NCBI GenBank assembly: GCA_964023275.1 | Contig: OZ029917.1 | Location: 20,150,488 to 20,214,487 of the forward strand | Direction: 5' to 3' | Length of the DNA stretch: 64,000 bases | Source of the DNA: Norana najaformis | Lineage: Eukaryota; Annelida; Clitellata; Crassiclitellata; Hormogastridae | Shown: piece after piece, positions 33,701-36,799 of the stretch | Layout of the letters: each line of letters begins with the position of its first letter | Position numbering within the stretch: the stretch's first letter is position 1 | Notes under the pieces: generated by a model | Databases searched by the model: none | Told to the model about the DNA's origin: nothing | What the model saw: the letters and a program-made list of their open reading frames with translations, nothing else | Program-made: the position numbers and the translations under genes

Positions 33701-35311
33701 TGTGGTGTTTGATTCCACCATGTCATTTTCTAACCATGTTCAGACCATATGCAGATCAGCTCAATTTCACATTTGGGATATACACAGAATCAGACCTCTT
33801 TTGCCTCAAACTATCTTAATCCAACTAGCTAGTGCATTGGCGTCCAGCAGACTTGACTACCGTCATCATTTCTTATTGGTATCACTAAGGGTGATCTGCA
33901 CAAACTACAAATCGTTCAAAACTCTCTCATCAGGGCCATAACAAACACCCCTAAATAAATATCAGCATATTAAGCCAATATTAAAATAACTGCACTGGCT
34001 GCCCACTGAGCAAAGAATCCAATTTAAAATCTGTCTTACAGTTCACAAAATTCTGCATTTAAATCAGCTGACCTATCAGTGTTCCATGCTCACTCCTAAT
34101 ACTAACAGACATTGCCTTCAATCAGTGGACACTGTGACTCTTGCTGTGCACTGTACCTGAACAGTGTTGGGCTCTCGGGTCTTCTCGGCAGCTAGTCCAA
34201 AGCTTTGGAATTCACTGCCCAGTTCAGTTCAGTCTGTCAACTCTTTGATGTCATTCAAGTCTAAACTAAAGATGCATCTCTTTCAACTTGCTTACCCAAT
34301 ATAGCCTGGCTTCTGATTTCTCTGACCTATCAGAATTCGACCCGGCTTCTCCAACGGATTATGATTTTGACTGCAATTTTCACTTGAAGTGACCATTGAC
34401 TGATATTTTGGGCATTACAATAATGGTGCTATAGAAGTCTTTAGATTAGATTAGACTATGCTGCATTCCAGACAGAGAAATTAGAGAGTAATGGTGAGCA
34501 AGAATTAGTGAATGAACAAAAGGCCACATTCGAGAAAGAACAAATGCTTGCAACAGAATCTGTATCTCATCAAAGACCAAAAGTCATGATGAGGAAAGGC
34601 AGTACGTAATAAGCATTCTTTTCTCAAAAGCAAAAAGGAAGGTTAAGAACTATAATATTGAGAATAGATGGAGAATCATAAGGTAACCTGGAAGGTAGCA
34701 GTTAAGACAACCATTGCTGCAATGGTATGGTAAATAAATGATAATGATCTGGCCTTTAGTTCATCCATCTAGATATCAAATCACAATGACACCTGGATGC
34801 ATCAGAGACCATAAATGTGTTACTCAGCTACGCAAACAAAACAGAAAGGCAATTAAAACTTTTGGATTCCACAGCCCACTGTAATAACCACTTAAACCAG
34901 CTCTTCTGTCTTCTCTCCGTGTTCTCCTGCTATTAATGGCTAAAGATTATGGTCTTCATATGGTATCTCTGGACAACCCCTCTGATCTGACACAGTGCTC
35001 ATGAATATGCTGATCCTTGCCCTGAACAACCAAGTACTTAGGGCTTTAGAATTTTCTGAGTTTGCAATTTAAACCACAGACATTTACATTTAAACAAGGT
35101 TCAGGTATCAAGTATACAGAAATTCACCTGCAGGATCTTCAAATGTTATCCAAGCCACTTCATGCTCTTCATCATATTGAAAATCATGTATAGATCCACC
35201 ACCCTTCCGCTTGTTTGAAACGAGGGCCTCCAGCACATCTTCGTAATCCTTAAGGACCCCTGCGACGAGCATTGTACAGCCATTCTTGATTTCATCCTTT
35301 GATTCGCTCAT
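524..35311 (-). CDS. PARP14-like: PARP14-like macro-PARP gene, 23 exons placed, 3' end off the window
   Basis: Overall entry; exons are listed separately. The architecture is RRM-like x10, KH-like array, macro1, macro2, acidic linker, macro3, KH-like, WWE. The KH-macro-macro-macro-KH-WWE order is that of vertebrate PARP14, a mono-ADP-ribosyltransferase whose macrodomains bind or remove ADP-ribose and which is linked to innate immunity in vertebrates. The exon lengths sum to 6,997 nt and every phase matches, giving 2,332 codons plus one base; that is already longer than human PARP14 (about 1,800 aa). The transferase domain should follow WWE and is not in the window. The start ATG at 35309-35311 has an in-frame TGA two codons upstream. 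Whether the protein is an active transferase cannot be told here. Confidence 0.93.
754..1040. repeat. Diverged tandem duplication, unit about 157 bp
   Basis: GTTGACTAGCAACAAAATAT occurs at about 757 and again at about 917. Similar AT-rich continuations follow both, including AGTATTATTTGT and a TTTGTAACATTCCTTA / TTTGTGACATTTCTTA pair. It lies in the intron between exons 22 and 23. Confidence 0.6.
1440..1560 (+). repeat. LINE family B 3' end with ATTACA-type tail
   Basis: Contains the family B hallmark TTTGTTTTGACTGAGCGCC, then GTGAATAAGCTGGTCCC, GCGCTGTAGAAATCT and a tail GATTACAATTAC. Related ends occur near 11.45, 17.2, 35.0, 38.0, 40.3 and 43.15 kb. Confidence 0.65.
1650..2330 (+). mobile_element. 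Decayed CR1/L2-like LINE, RT core plus C-terminus
   Basis: Bases 1,660-1,780 translate to the reverse-transcriptase motif LVLLDWSAAFDTVDHSLLL, containing the catalytic-motif sequence AFDTVDH. A second block at 2,080-2,170 reads GPKFWNSPPASV, the usual LINE C-terminal motif. The part between them is deleted and frames are broken. It ends in an AT-rich TAATAA tract at 2,305-2,340. It lies in the intron between exons 22 and 23. Confidence 0.75.
2645..2720 (-). repeat. Short LINE family A-like tail fragment
   Basis: GCTTATACAGCACCTTTTAAGG followed by a degenerate remainder resembles the family A end (TATATAGCGCCACTTCAAG) in reverse orientation. Short and diverged. Confidence 0.3.
2985..3179 (-). 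CDS. PARP14-like: PARP14-like exon 22: end of the C-terminal KH-like segment
   Basis: Residues about 2201-2265, starting ERKLKSLEEQCSVQIIID and ending LELFAKQ. In PARP14 this position, between macro3 and WWE, holds the last KH-like domain; assignment rests on position and the beta-alpha look rather than a strong motif. The acceptor is ATTTTTAG at 3180-3181, the donor AAGCAG|GTAAAT at 2985/2984. Both ends are phase 0. Confidence 0.85.
3960..4240 (-). CDS. PARP14-like: PARP14-like exon 21: charged linker and start of the last KH-like segment
   Basis: Residues about 2107-2200. A charged stretch (TADDDSKEDTGRKK, then VYKTRKAKPTKR) looks like a disordered linker with a possible nuclear localisation signal. 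It is followed by LVLRIYGLSEFNVSSAISDI and CKETKLEVTL-like alternation that fits a KH-like fold. The acceptor is GTTGTTTCAG at 4241-4242, the donor GATCAG|GTTTAT at 3960/3959. Enters phase 1, leaves phase 0. Confidence 0.87.
6006..6209 (-). CDS. PARP14-like: PARP14-like exon 20: C-terminal part of macrodomain 3
   Basis: Residues about 2039-2106. Begins GRGSVTIKDLAEAIVDEVDSF and has ILDQGMLDDFIEA, the usual last helices and strand of PARP14-type macrodomains. It continues the PPVGVG loop of exon 19. The acceptor is TACTCACAG at 6210-6211, the donor GCAG|GTTAGA at 6006/6005. Phase 1 at both ends. Confidence 0.92.
6250..6300 (+). repeat. Short LINE family A tail fragment
   Basis: CACCTCTGAGGAG, then CTTGAAGAGGCCCTATATAAAT, matches the family A 3' end in plus orientation. 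It lies 40 bp upstream of exon 20. Confidence 0.5.
6810..7400 (-). mobile_element. Decayed CR1/L2-like LINE, RT C-terminal region
   Basis: On the minus strand, frame-shifted pieces read in order LDYCNSILFRVTKSK (7,280-7,230), SLARAIANTSKY (7,190-7,160), LHWLLVQQRICFRLGL (7,140-7,090) and a degraded tail matching the usual GPKxWNSLP region near 6,930. These are the standard C-terminal reverse-transcriptase landmarks of CR1/L2-type LINEs. Several frameshifts show it is dead. It lies in the intron between exons 19 and 20. Confidence 0.65.
7941..8111 (-). CDS. PARP14-like: PARP14-like exon 19: middle of macrodomain 3
   Basis: Residues about 1982-2038. Reads DGLQGGMAVSSGGRL, CKCIFHITAKD and SIAIPPVGVG; the last is the equivalent of the loop written AFPAIGTG in macro2. 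The acceptor is ATCATTGCAG at 8112-8113, the donor GTTG|GTCAGT at 7941/7940. Phase 1 at both ends. Confidence 0.9.
8270..8330 (-). repeat. LINE family A tail fragment
   Basis: ATATTTATATAGCACCTTTCAAG followed by a degraded CTCAGTAGTGC resembles the reverse complement of the family A end. Confidence 0.4.
8695..8727 (-). CDS. PARP14-like: PARP14-like exon 18: 33-nt microexon of macrodomain 3
   Basis: Adds 11 codons reading GKLSRAILCAA, which is the helix after the ADP-ribose-binding strand (compare GVARAIAKA in macro1 and TAVSKSLLIAA in macro2). Without it macro3 lacks that helix. The acceptor is GTTGACTTCAG at 8728-8729, the donor GCTGCAG|GTAGTC at 8695/8694. Phase 1 on both sides, so inclusion or skipping keeps frame. 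Found by looking for the missing helix, so it is inference supported by splice sites and motif. Confidence 0.8.
9145..9155. repeat. Target site duplication of the RTE insertion (copy 1)
   Basis: AGCTATGATCA, identical to 9863-9873 on the other side of the RTE element. Confidence 0.85.
9156..9862 (-). mobile_element. 5'-truncated RTE-clade LINE with 11-bp target duplication
   Basis: An open frame encodes the C-terminus of an RTE-type ORF2: FVYLGSEMKAGGGSE, VLIYGCESWS, RRMKWAGHVLRM and GRPKRRWIDCLEEDL. The frame from 9,768 down to 9,163 has no stop, so the copy is fairly young. The stop is followed almost at once by a short CATGA tandem tail, which suits RTE elements with tiny 3' UTRs. Perfect flanking repeats AGCTATGATCA (9145-9155 and 9863-9873) mark the insertion. 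It sits in intron 17 of the PARP14-like gene, same orientation as the gene. Confidence 0.92.
9863..9873. repeat. Target site duplication of the RTE insertion (copy 2)
   Basis: AGCTATGATCA; its edge is one base from the donor hexamer GTGAGT (9880-9875) of exon 17. Confidence 0.85.
9881..10003 (-). CDS. PARP14-like: PARP14-like exon 17: start of macrodomain 3
   Basis: Residues about 1930-1970. Reads VDCQLGDIKFLVKKEDITRS then SDAIINGTNDKLNLKM, the first strands and the NxT/N binding strand of a macrodomain, with extra residues between GDI and DAII. The NAAN of macro1 is replaced by NGTN. The acceptor is CTTACTTTAG at 10004-10005, the donor ATGG|GTGAGT at 9881/9880. Phase 1 at both ends. Confidence 0.9.
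10004..10528. other. Intron 16, AT-rich, no feature seen
   Basis: Between exons 17 and 16. AT-rich sequence without reading frames or recognisable repeats. Confidence 0.6.
10529..10904 (-). CDS. PARP14-like: PARP14-like exon 16: acidic poly-Glu linker between macro2 and macro3
   Basis: Residues about 1805-1929. Starts AFEKVLQSSGG (end of macro2 helix), then GGGSDDEADVDIKDNDN, a run of 14 or so glutamates from a GAG/GAA tract, more D/E/S, then basic HGRGGRRQRRHHHGG. Predicted disordered. The acceptor is GTTTTTTAAG at 10905-10906, the donor TCGG|GTGAGA at 10529/10528. Enters phase 0, leaves phase 1. The opposite strand is also open but only because of the repeat. Confidence 0.88.
11130..11545 (+). 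mobile_element. LINE family B C-terminus and 3' end
   Basis: Translates in pieces to FHSKLKSHLFKKSYPDPS (11,270-11,325), the last conserved block of a CR1/L2-like RT ORF, followed by the family B 3' end (GACTTGACACAGCACTCGTG, AATAAGCTGATGCC) and a GATTACAGTTACAAAT tail. It lies in intron 15. Confidence 0.65.
11640..12180 (-). mobile_element. Decayed LINE, APE endonuclease domain
   Basis: The minus strand reads LNETWLQPNDKLAFISDL near 12,060-12,000 and IMGDFNIHFDVANRC near 11,745-11,700. These are two landmark motifs of LINE apurinic-like endonucleases (E-T-W-L and G-D-F-N-x-H). The frame is broken elsewhere. It lies in intron 15 in gene orientation, next to the oppositely oriented family B end. 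Confidence 0.75.
12476..12700 (-). CDS. PARP14-like: PARP14-like exon 15: C-terminal half of macrodomain 2
   Basis: Residues about 1730-1804. Reads VIRKLMSSTLQMASDDGM, SLAFPAIGTGIKL and IQFVIYEKDQETLD, the binding loop and last strand. The acceptor is TTACTTTAG at 12701-12702. The donor is taken as TTAGAT|GTGAGT at 12476/12475; the frame stays open past it to 12,395, so a read-through end is possible, but the GTGAGT and phase 0 fit exon 16. Confidence 0.88.
13377..13610 (-). CDS. PARP14-like: PARP14-like exon 14: N-terminal half of macrodomain 2
   Basis: Residues about 1652-1729. Reads VDAIFDSTEKDLNLARTAV, SKSLLIAAGSGLQAECQ and YKLPCKAVYHGACVRWD, typical of PARP14 second macrodomains. The Asn of the NAAN motif is Asp here (FDST). 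The acceptor is TTCTTTGGCAG at 13611-13612, the donor GAACAG|GTATGA at 13377/13376. Phase 0 at both ends. Confidence 0.92.
13620..14334. other. Intron 13, no feature seen
   Basis: Between exons 14 and 13. AT-rich, with only small spurious frames; I see no recognisable element. Confidence 0.5.
14335..14483 (-). CDS. PARP14-like: PARP14-like exon 13: linker and first strands of macrodomain 2
   Basis: Residues about 1602-1651. A basic, Ser/Gly-rich linker (GPGRNSSGRRPRGKAQTGS) leads into GITVSLIRGSIANAK, the first two strands of macro2, where the usual G-D-I is GSI. The acceptor is TTTTTAAAG at 14484-14485, the donor GCTAAG|GTGAAG at 14335/14334. Enters phase 1, leaves phase 0. No single long ORF marks it; it was found by domain and phase continuity. 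Confidence 0.85.
14600..16490 (+). mobile_element. Possible Ty3/gypsy-like LTR relic
   Basis: Similar segments at about 14,650-14,760 and 16,365-16,475 share words such as GTGATATATACTC, TGGACATTGACATTTACTGC and AGATCTG, like a pair of decayed LTRs in direct orientation. Just before the second copy, 16,065-16,190 reads GDNVQARQQNYMLKMPSGKV in one frame, which loosely fits the GPY/F end of a Ty3 integrase. The interior has no intact frame. It lies in intron 12. Tentative. Confidence 0.4.
16596..17045 (-). CDS. PARP14-like: PARP14-like exon 12: main part of macrodomain 1
   Basis: Residues about 1452-1601. Reads DPRLEEECRQHVKNKGEIHP, VIHTVGPIWKDG and SLPFLSCGIFKFPKKKAA, the substrate loops of a macrodomain, and ends in a Ser/Pro-rich linker. 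It continues the NAAN strand at the end of exon 11 without gap. The acceptor is TTTGTTTTAG at 17046-17047, the donor TTCAG|GTAATT at 16596/16595. Phase 1 at both ends. Confidence 0.95.
17165..17300 (-). repeat. LINE family B 3' end
   Basis: Reverse-oriented copy: TAATCGTAATC tail, then AAAGCTAAGTCACGGGAACC, TATTCACAGGTGCTCAGTC and AAAACAAAATCGATAGGC. Close to the copies at 1.45 and 38.0 kb. Intron 11. Confidence 0.65.
17420..18060 (+). repeat. Interspersed repeat D, copy 1
   Basis: Matches 23,220-23,690 as an inverted copy: shared blocks include CCAGCCCAATC, GACTTTGTGAGGGTTTTCTC, CATGTAAATATTCAT with ATCTTAAC, and TGCCTTAATTTGAA. No coding capacity seen; unclassified. Intron 11. Confidence 0.65.
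18310..18960. repeat. Degenerate minisatellite-like tract
   Basis: Variants of AAATTGCTC / GAATTACTTAGATTTGCTC recur every 30-60 bp through this AT-rich stretch (for example near 18,330, 18,360, 18,495, 18,545, 18,720, 18,930). Spacing is irregular, so it may be an old tandem array or simple-sequence drift. Confidence 0.35.
19778..21475 (-). CDS. PARP14-like: PARP14-like exon 11: KH-like array and start of macrodomain 1
   Basis: The largest exon, 566 codons, residues about 886-1451. Starts by closing the last RRM (ALQKVLSKKHKFNGHDLDIQ), then has about six or seven weak repeats of 65-75 residues with the beta-alpha pattern expected of the PARP14 KH-like array (for example around FNIIGQPQAVRQTKLKI and FSIRGQKLALEQGVARV). 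It ends KLVLGDITKDKTDTVVNAAN plus GVARAIAKA: the GDI and NAAN motifs that bind ADP-ribose in active macrodomains. The acceptor is CTGTTTTTACAG at 21476-21477, the donor GCAG|GTATGA at 19778/19777. Phase 1 at both ends. The repeat count is by eye. Confidence 0.95.
21478..22422. other. Intron 10, no feature seen
   Basis: About 0.95 kb, AT-rich, between exons 11 and 10. No frame or repeat recognised. Confidence 0.5.
22423..22650 (-). CDS. PARP14-like: PARP14-like exon 10: RRM-like repeat 10
   Basis: Residues about 810-885. Starts with the end of the previous RRM (DYENVKTIICSRPFQGKMIS) and carries QITKCIQVHSIGKLSQEN, LELYFESPKNGGGNL and HAIIEFAERDG. The GGG turn and final hydrophobic strand are the repeat hallmarks. 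The acceptor is TTCATTACAG at 22651-22652, the donor GATG|GTGAGT at 22423/22422. Phase 1-1. Confidence 0.93.
23220..23690 (-). repeat. Interspersed repeat D, copy 2 (inverted)
   Basis: Reverse complement matches 17,420-18,060: GCCAGCCCAATC, GACTTTGTGAAGGTTTTCTC, GTCATGTAAATATTCAT and GTGCCCTAATTTGAA in the same order. Divergence is substantial with indels. Intron 9. Confidence 0.65.
23865..24050 (+). repeat. Partial copy of repeat D
   Basis: Begins with AACTTTGTGAGGGTTTTC then CAGACATGGTCACAT, like 17,955-18,000 (CTTTGTGAGGGTTTTC, CAGGCAGGGTCACAT). Later sequence (CATGTTTTGGTAGAGCTATTA) also resembles 18,150-18,200. Intron 9. Confidence 0.4.
24832..25095 (-). CDS. PARP14-like: PARP14-like exon 9: divergent RRM-like repeat 9
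   Basis: Residues about 722-809. Starts VVKRVNSKDHVLEGCKLTVE (end of RRM 8), then LLFTKLDTLKINSNTLQEF and GMALVQYAKQPG. It is the one repeat that lacks the GGG turn (AGKAPVKKITY instead). The acceptor is TTGTTACAG at 25096-25097, the donor CCAG|GTAAGA at 24832/24831. Phase 1-1. Confidence 0.92.
25096..25490. other. AT-rich part of intron 8
   Basis: Dominated by TAATAA/ATAATAT-type sequence; no frame or classified repeat. Confidence 0.5.
25600..25900 (+). repeat. tRNA-derived SINE
   Basis: AGTGGTCTATTGGTAACGC is a pol III A box and GGGTTCGACTCC, about 40 bp on, is a canonical B box. The sequence after (GACCCTGGGCAAGTTG, then CCTCTGTCACC and AGCAGTAAAATTTGG) looks like the conserved CORE-type middle part known in many SINEs. 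Flanking stems do not pair as a working tRNA, so this is a SINE or relic. Intron 8. Confidence 0.75.
26190..26441 (-). CDS. PARP14-like: PARP14-like exon 8: RRM-like repeat 8
   Basis: Residues about 638-721. Starts DAARVAEKRKHLLSKVKLTA, then FAVKIQGFKHETSREVIEMY, ENRKRSGGEIFEE and TAVITFRNPEG. The glycine turn is GG rather than GGG. The acceptor is AATTATAG at 26442-26443, the donor GAAG|GTCATA at 26190/26189. Phase 1-1. Confidence 0.93.
26800..27010 (-). mobile_element. LINE family A, C-terminus and tail
   Basis: The minus strand reads VAAVGPTFWNRLPS and LPLFCKRLKPFLS with one stop, then GCTATATAAATC and a GTAATTGTAATT-type tail (plus 26,800-26,825). Same family as 29.4, 38.6 and 59.4 kb. 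Intron 7, ending about 70 bp downstream of exon 7 on the gene strand. Confidence 0.65.
27083..27376 (-). CDS. PARP14-like: PARP14-like exon 7: RRM-like repeat 7
   Basis: Residues about 540-637. Starts VAEQVIEKGQITLGKSVMNV, has a linker (SQSTVETTERKVEADHVK), then TVEIRGCLKDLSKDSLTLYF, ENKRSGGGTVDSI and AAVILYRHAEG. The acceptor is GACACCTGTAG at 27377-27378, the donor GAAG|GTTATC at 27083/27082. Phase 1-1. Confidence 0.93.
27943..28239 (-). CDS. PARP14-like: PARP14-like exon 6: RRM-like repeat 6, GC splice donor
   Basis: Residues about 441-539. Starts VAKSLLEKGKIKYTDGSMLE, then a Ser/Pro linker, QVEISEIPAGTKSHTLMMFL, ENKKRSGGGEIAE and TAMVTFKDPAG. The acceptor is AATTGGTACAG at 28240-28241. 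The donor that keeps the phase-1 pattern is GCAG|GCGAGT at 27943/27942, a GC donor. The nearby GT would break frame with exon 7. Confidence 0.9.
28405..28475 (-). repeat. LINE family A tail fragment
   Basis: AATTGTAATTGTAATTGTAA tail followed by GTTTACACAGCACTG and CTTCAAGG, a degraded family A 3' end in reverse orientation. Confidence 0.45.
28685..28744. repeat. Perfect 30-bp tandem duplication
   Basis: Two identical 30-nt units (28685-28714 and 28715-28744) starting AATCTGTATGTAACAGG. Confidence 0.9.
28930..29230 (+). repeat. Interspersed repeat C, copy 1
   Basis: Shares ACTGTGTGCTCTGAAAGCTTCAT, ATGGACCAGGAACTC, TTCTACATGTGTGCAAGTGC and a degraded ACTTAGAAGGTGGTGCC end with 44,815-45,090. 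Unclassified; possibly another LINE 3' region. Intron 5. Confidence 0.55.
29400..30040 (-). mobile_element. LINE family A, RT C-terminal ORF with one stop
   Basis: The minus strand reads LSQLQSVLNAAARLIGG, HISLFMLEKIHWFPIRERI, then one in-frame TAG, then FKILALVHSCLVGSAPIYLR, VVGPASWNNLPGDLRREF and LFRKRLKTVLFPI. These are in-order CR1/L2-type landmarks. The 3' end is TTATAAAGCGCCACTTCAAG in reverse, with a short GTAATC tail at 29,400. Intron 5. Confidence 0.85.
30206..30463 (-). CDS. PARP14-like: PARP14-like exon 5: RRM-like repeat 5
   Basis: Residues about 355-440. Starts VAQNLLKAGCIQFKQMTLEI, then TIEIQKIPKGTDKDILQLFL, GNKKRSGGGEVVE and RAIVKFQDAEG. Closest in look to repeat 6. The acceptor is GTCTTAACAG at 30464-30465, the donor GAGG|GTGAGA at 30206/30205. 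Phase 1-1. Confidence 0.94.
30480..31066. other. Intron 4, no feature seen
   Basis: Between exons 5 and 4; AT-rich with a short AAT-rich patch near 31,000. Nothing classified. Confidence 0.5.
31067..31369 (-). CDS. PARP14-like: PARP14-like exon 4: RRM-like repeat 4
   Basis: Residues about 254-354. Starts VAQRILEAGLVKFGNTEFAV, then a VPPPPPSEF proline linker, AEVLVSGIPKVMTDDVLLAL, REQNGGGTVVSM and TIVQFEDYQG. The acceptor is AATTTTTAG at 31370-31371, the donor CAGG|GTAAAT at 31067/31066. Phase 1-1. Confidence 0.94.
31951..32298 (-). CDS. PARP14-like: PARP14-like exon 3: RRM-like repeat 3
   Basis: Residues about 138-253, the longest repeat exon. Starts VAASLLDQKFIEVKGKKLFF, has an acidic linker (SVGEDEPEQDNVDVEIEDD), then TVCIQNVPSAMVEFLEIILT, EKSGGGNIEQ and VMVTFEDFCG. 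The acceptor is TATTGACAACAG at 32299-32300, the donor TGTG|GTATGT at 31951/31950. Phase 1-1. Confidence 0.93.
32400..33060. other. Part of intron 2, no feature seen
   Basis: AT-rich intronic sequence without recognisable frame or repeat. Confidence 0.5.
33191..33418 (-). CDS. PARP14-like: PARP14-like exon 2: RRM-like repeat 2
   Basis: Residues about 62-137. Starts VAEFFLKTGVITIQGHTMKV, then CTLFVRSVSNEVNEMLELFL, ESPKKGGGSISDY and TVTVSFEEQEG. The acceptor is TCGAAAATAG at 33419-33420, the donor GAAG|GTTTGT at 33191/33190. Phase 1-1. Confidence 0.93.
33610..34460 (+). mobile_element. Decayed CR1/L2-like LINE (second family), RT C-terminal half
   Basis: In-order motifs on the plus strand: LGVVFDSTMSFSNHVQTICR, LIQLASALASSRLDY, a frameshift, then LHWLPTEQRIQFKI-like text near 34,000, PKLWNSLPSSV-like text near 34,200, and KMHLFQLAYPI near 34,290. 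It ends with GGTGCTATAGAAGTC and a GATTA tandem tail at 34,440-34,458, unlike the ATTACA tails of families A and B. Intron 1. Confidence 0.85.
34880..35075 (+). repeat. LINE family B 3' end, degraded
   Basis: Contains CTCTGATCTGACACAGTGCTC, ATGAATATGCTGATCC and GGGCTTTAGAATTTTCTGAG, in the same order as the copy at 11.4 kb. Intron 1, about 50 bp downstream of exon 1. Confidence 0.55.
35128..35311 (-). CDS. PARP14-like: PARP14-like exon 1: start and RRM-like repeat 1
   Basis: Residues 1-61, starting MSESKDEIKNGCTMLVAGVL, then NKRKGGGSIHDF and VAWITFEDPAG. The ATG is preceded in frame by TGA two codons upstream, which supports it as the start, although a 5' non-coding exon further right is possible. 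The donor is GCAG|GTGAAT at 35128/35127, phase 1. Confidence 0.9.
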
Positions 35312-36270
35312 GATTCATTGGCAGCAAGATCATACAAGCTTTACCAGAAAAAACATCCCAAATCAATAATACCAAGAGAATACTTGTATAGCCATATAAT
35401 CATTAGGACTAATTCTGAGTGCACGGTAAAAAGTAGCTCACATTAGAATTGATAAATCTTTTCACATCAAGACCTAGTGGTCCAGTATCTGAATTGGTAT
35501 TAGCTAAGTCTACAGTGCAACTAGTTTACAATAATAAAGTTGCTTACTTAATTGAAATTTAATTAATTTAAATCAGTGTCACTTGAAATAAGAGCAATTA
35601 AAATGATGATCATGACACACTTTGAAGAAATTAAAACATTTTAAAAGGGGTTTCCTGGTGTTGGCTGGTGATCCCCATGATGAACTCTTGACAAGGGCAG
35701 CATGTACCAGTGAAATATATATCCTCACATTTGTAAGTCTCATTTTGAACTGAAGCAGTTACGAACATTCATGAAAATTTCTAAAGCCTAATAACTGGCA
35801 AATCTAAAATTCTTCTATGTAGATCAAATGTGCAAATTAATTGTGGTTAACATGCCTGGAGTCCAAATTAATTGTAGTTCATACACCTGTTAGCAATTTA
35901 AATTTTTGGCAACAGTAGAAGACCATTCTTTTCGATCACGGTCTTATTATTGTGATGTTCAGCAGAAGTTCTCACAACCAACGCCTGAGGGATGATGAAG
36001 CTGAAAGGATTCTCAAAGAATGCTTCAACTAAAATCATTTGCTGTGGGGACTGGAGAACAACAGAGCAAGCAGGTGCTGATGGATAATGCATGAACATTC
36101 CTCAATCACAAATGATCTTCTGATAATATCAAAGACTGTAAGATGTGGAGTATGCAGAAAACAGTATCTTTACAGTTGAGTTGTGCTGATTGCATTCACT
36201 TTTGTCTTCTGTATTTGTTAAACAGTGACTTCTTGTTGTACATGCAAAGGTAAAGGAAAAGTGGCATGCT
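35312..36270. other. 5' flank of the PARP14-like gene, nothing specific seen
   Basis: AT-rich. I see no TATA box or clear non-coding exon. The promoter may be here or further right. Confidence 0.4.
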
Positions 36271-36276
36271 ACAACA

Positions 36277-36790
36277 TTGGTCATTAACTCAAAAACAGCA
36301 AGATACTCAACTGCAAGTACCAAATAACCAAAATTAATTACCTTTGCTAGGAGGCACTCACTGGAAATTGCAGCAGTTTGTAAAGATTGCCAGACATTGA
36401 ATTTTGCACCATCCACAATTGCAATTGCAATATGTGATGAAGCAATCCTTCAGCCACCTGACTTTCAATTAATCCTTTTTTATTTTTATATGAAGCTTAA
36501 TAGTACTGCAGTTGTGATTAAAATTGCATTGTGTCTTGAAAAGCCCTGGAATTTGTTTTGTGTTTTTCGGTCTTTGGTATTGAATACCCTAAAGAACTGC
36601 AAAAGGTTTATGTATTTGTACATAAGCTGCTAGGCATGTCTCAGGCTAGTGCAAAATTCAAAGTCTGGCAATCTTTACAAACTGCTGCAATTTCCAGTTA
36701 GCACCAGACATTGTCTCCTAGCAAAGGTAATTAATTTTGGATATTCTGGTACTTGAAATTGAGTATCTTACTGTTTTTGAGTTAATGAAC
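36277..36790. repeat. Inverted duplication with about 135-bp arms
   Basis: 36,277-36,408 and 36,650-36,790 are inverted copies (for example AATTAATTACCTTTGCTAGG in the left arm, its complement CCTAGCAAAGGTAATTAATT in the right). The loop is about 240 bp. Both arms can be read AKFxVWQSLQTAAISS in opposite directions, so the duplicated unit may be coding-derived. Confidence 0.8.
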
Positions 36791-36799
36791 AAGTGTGCC

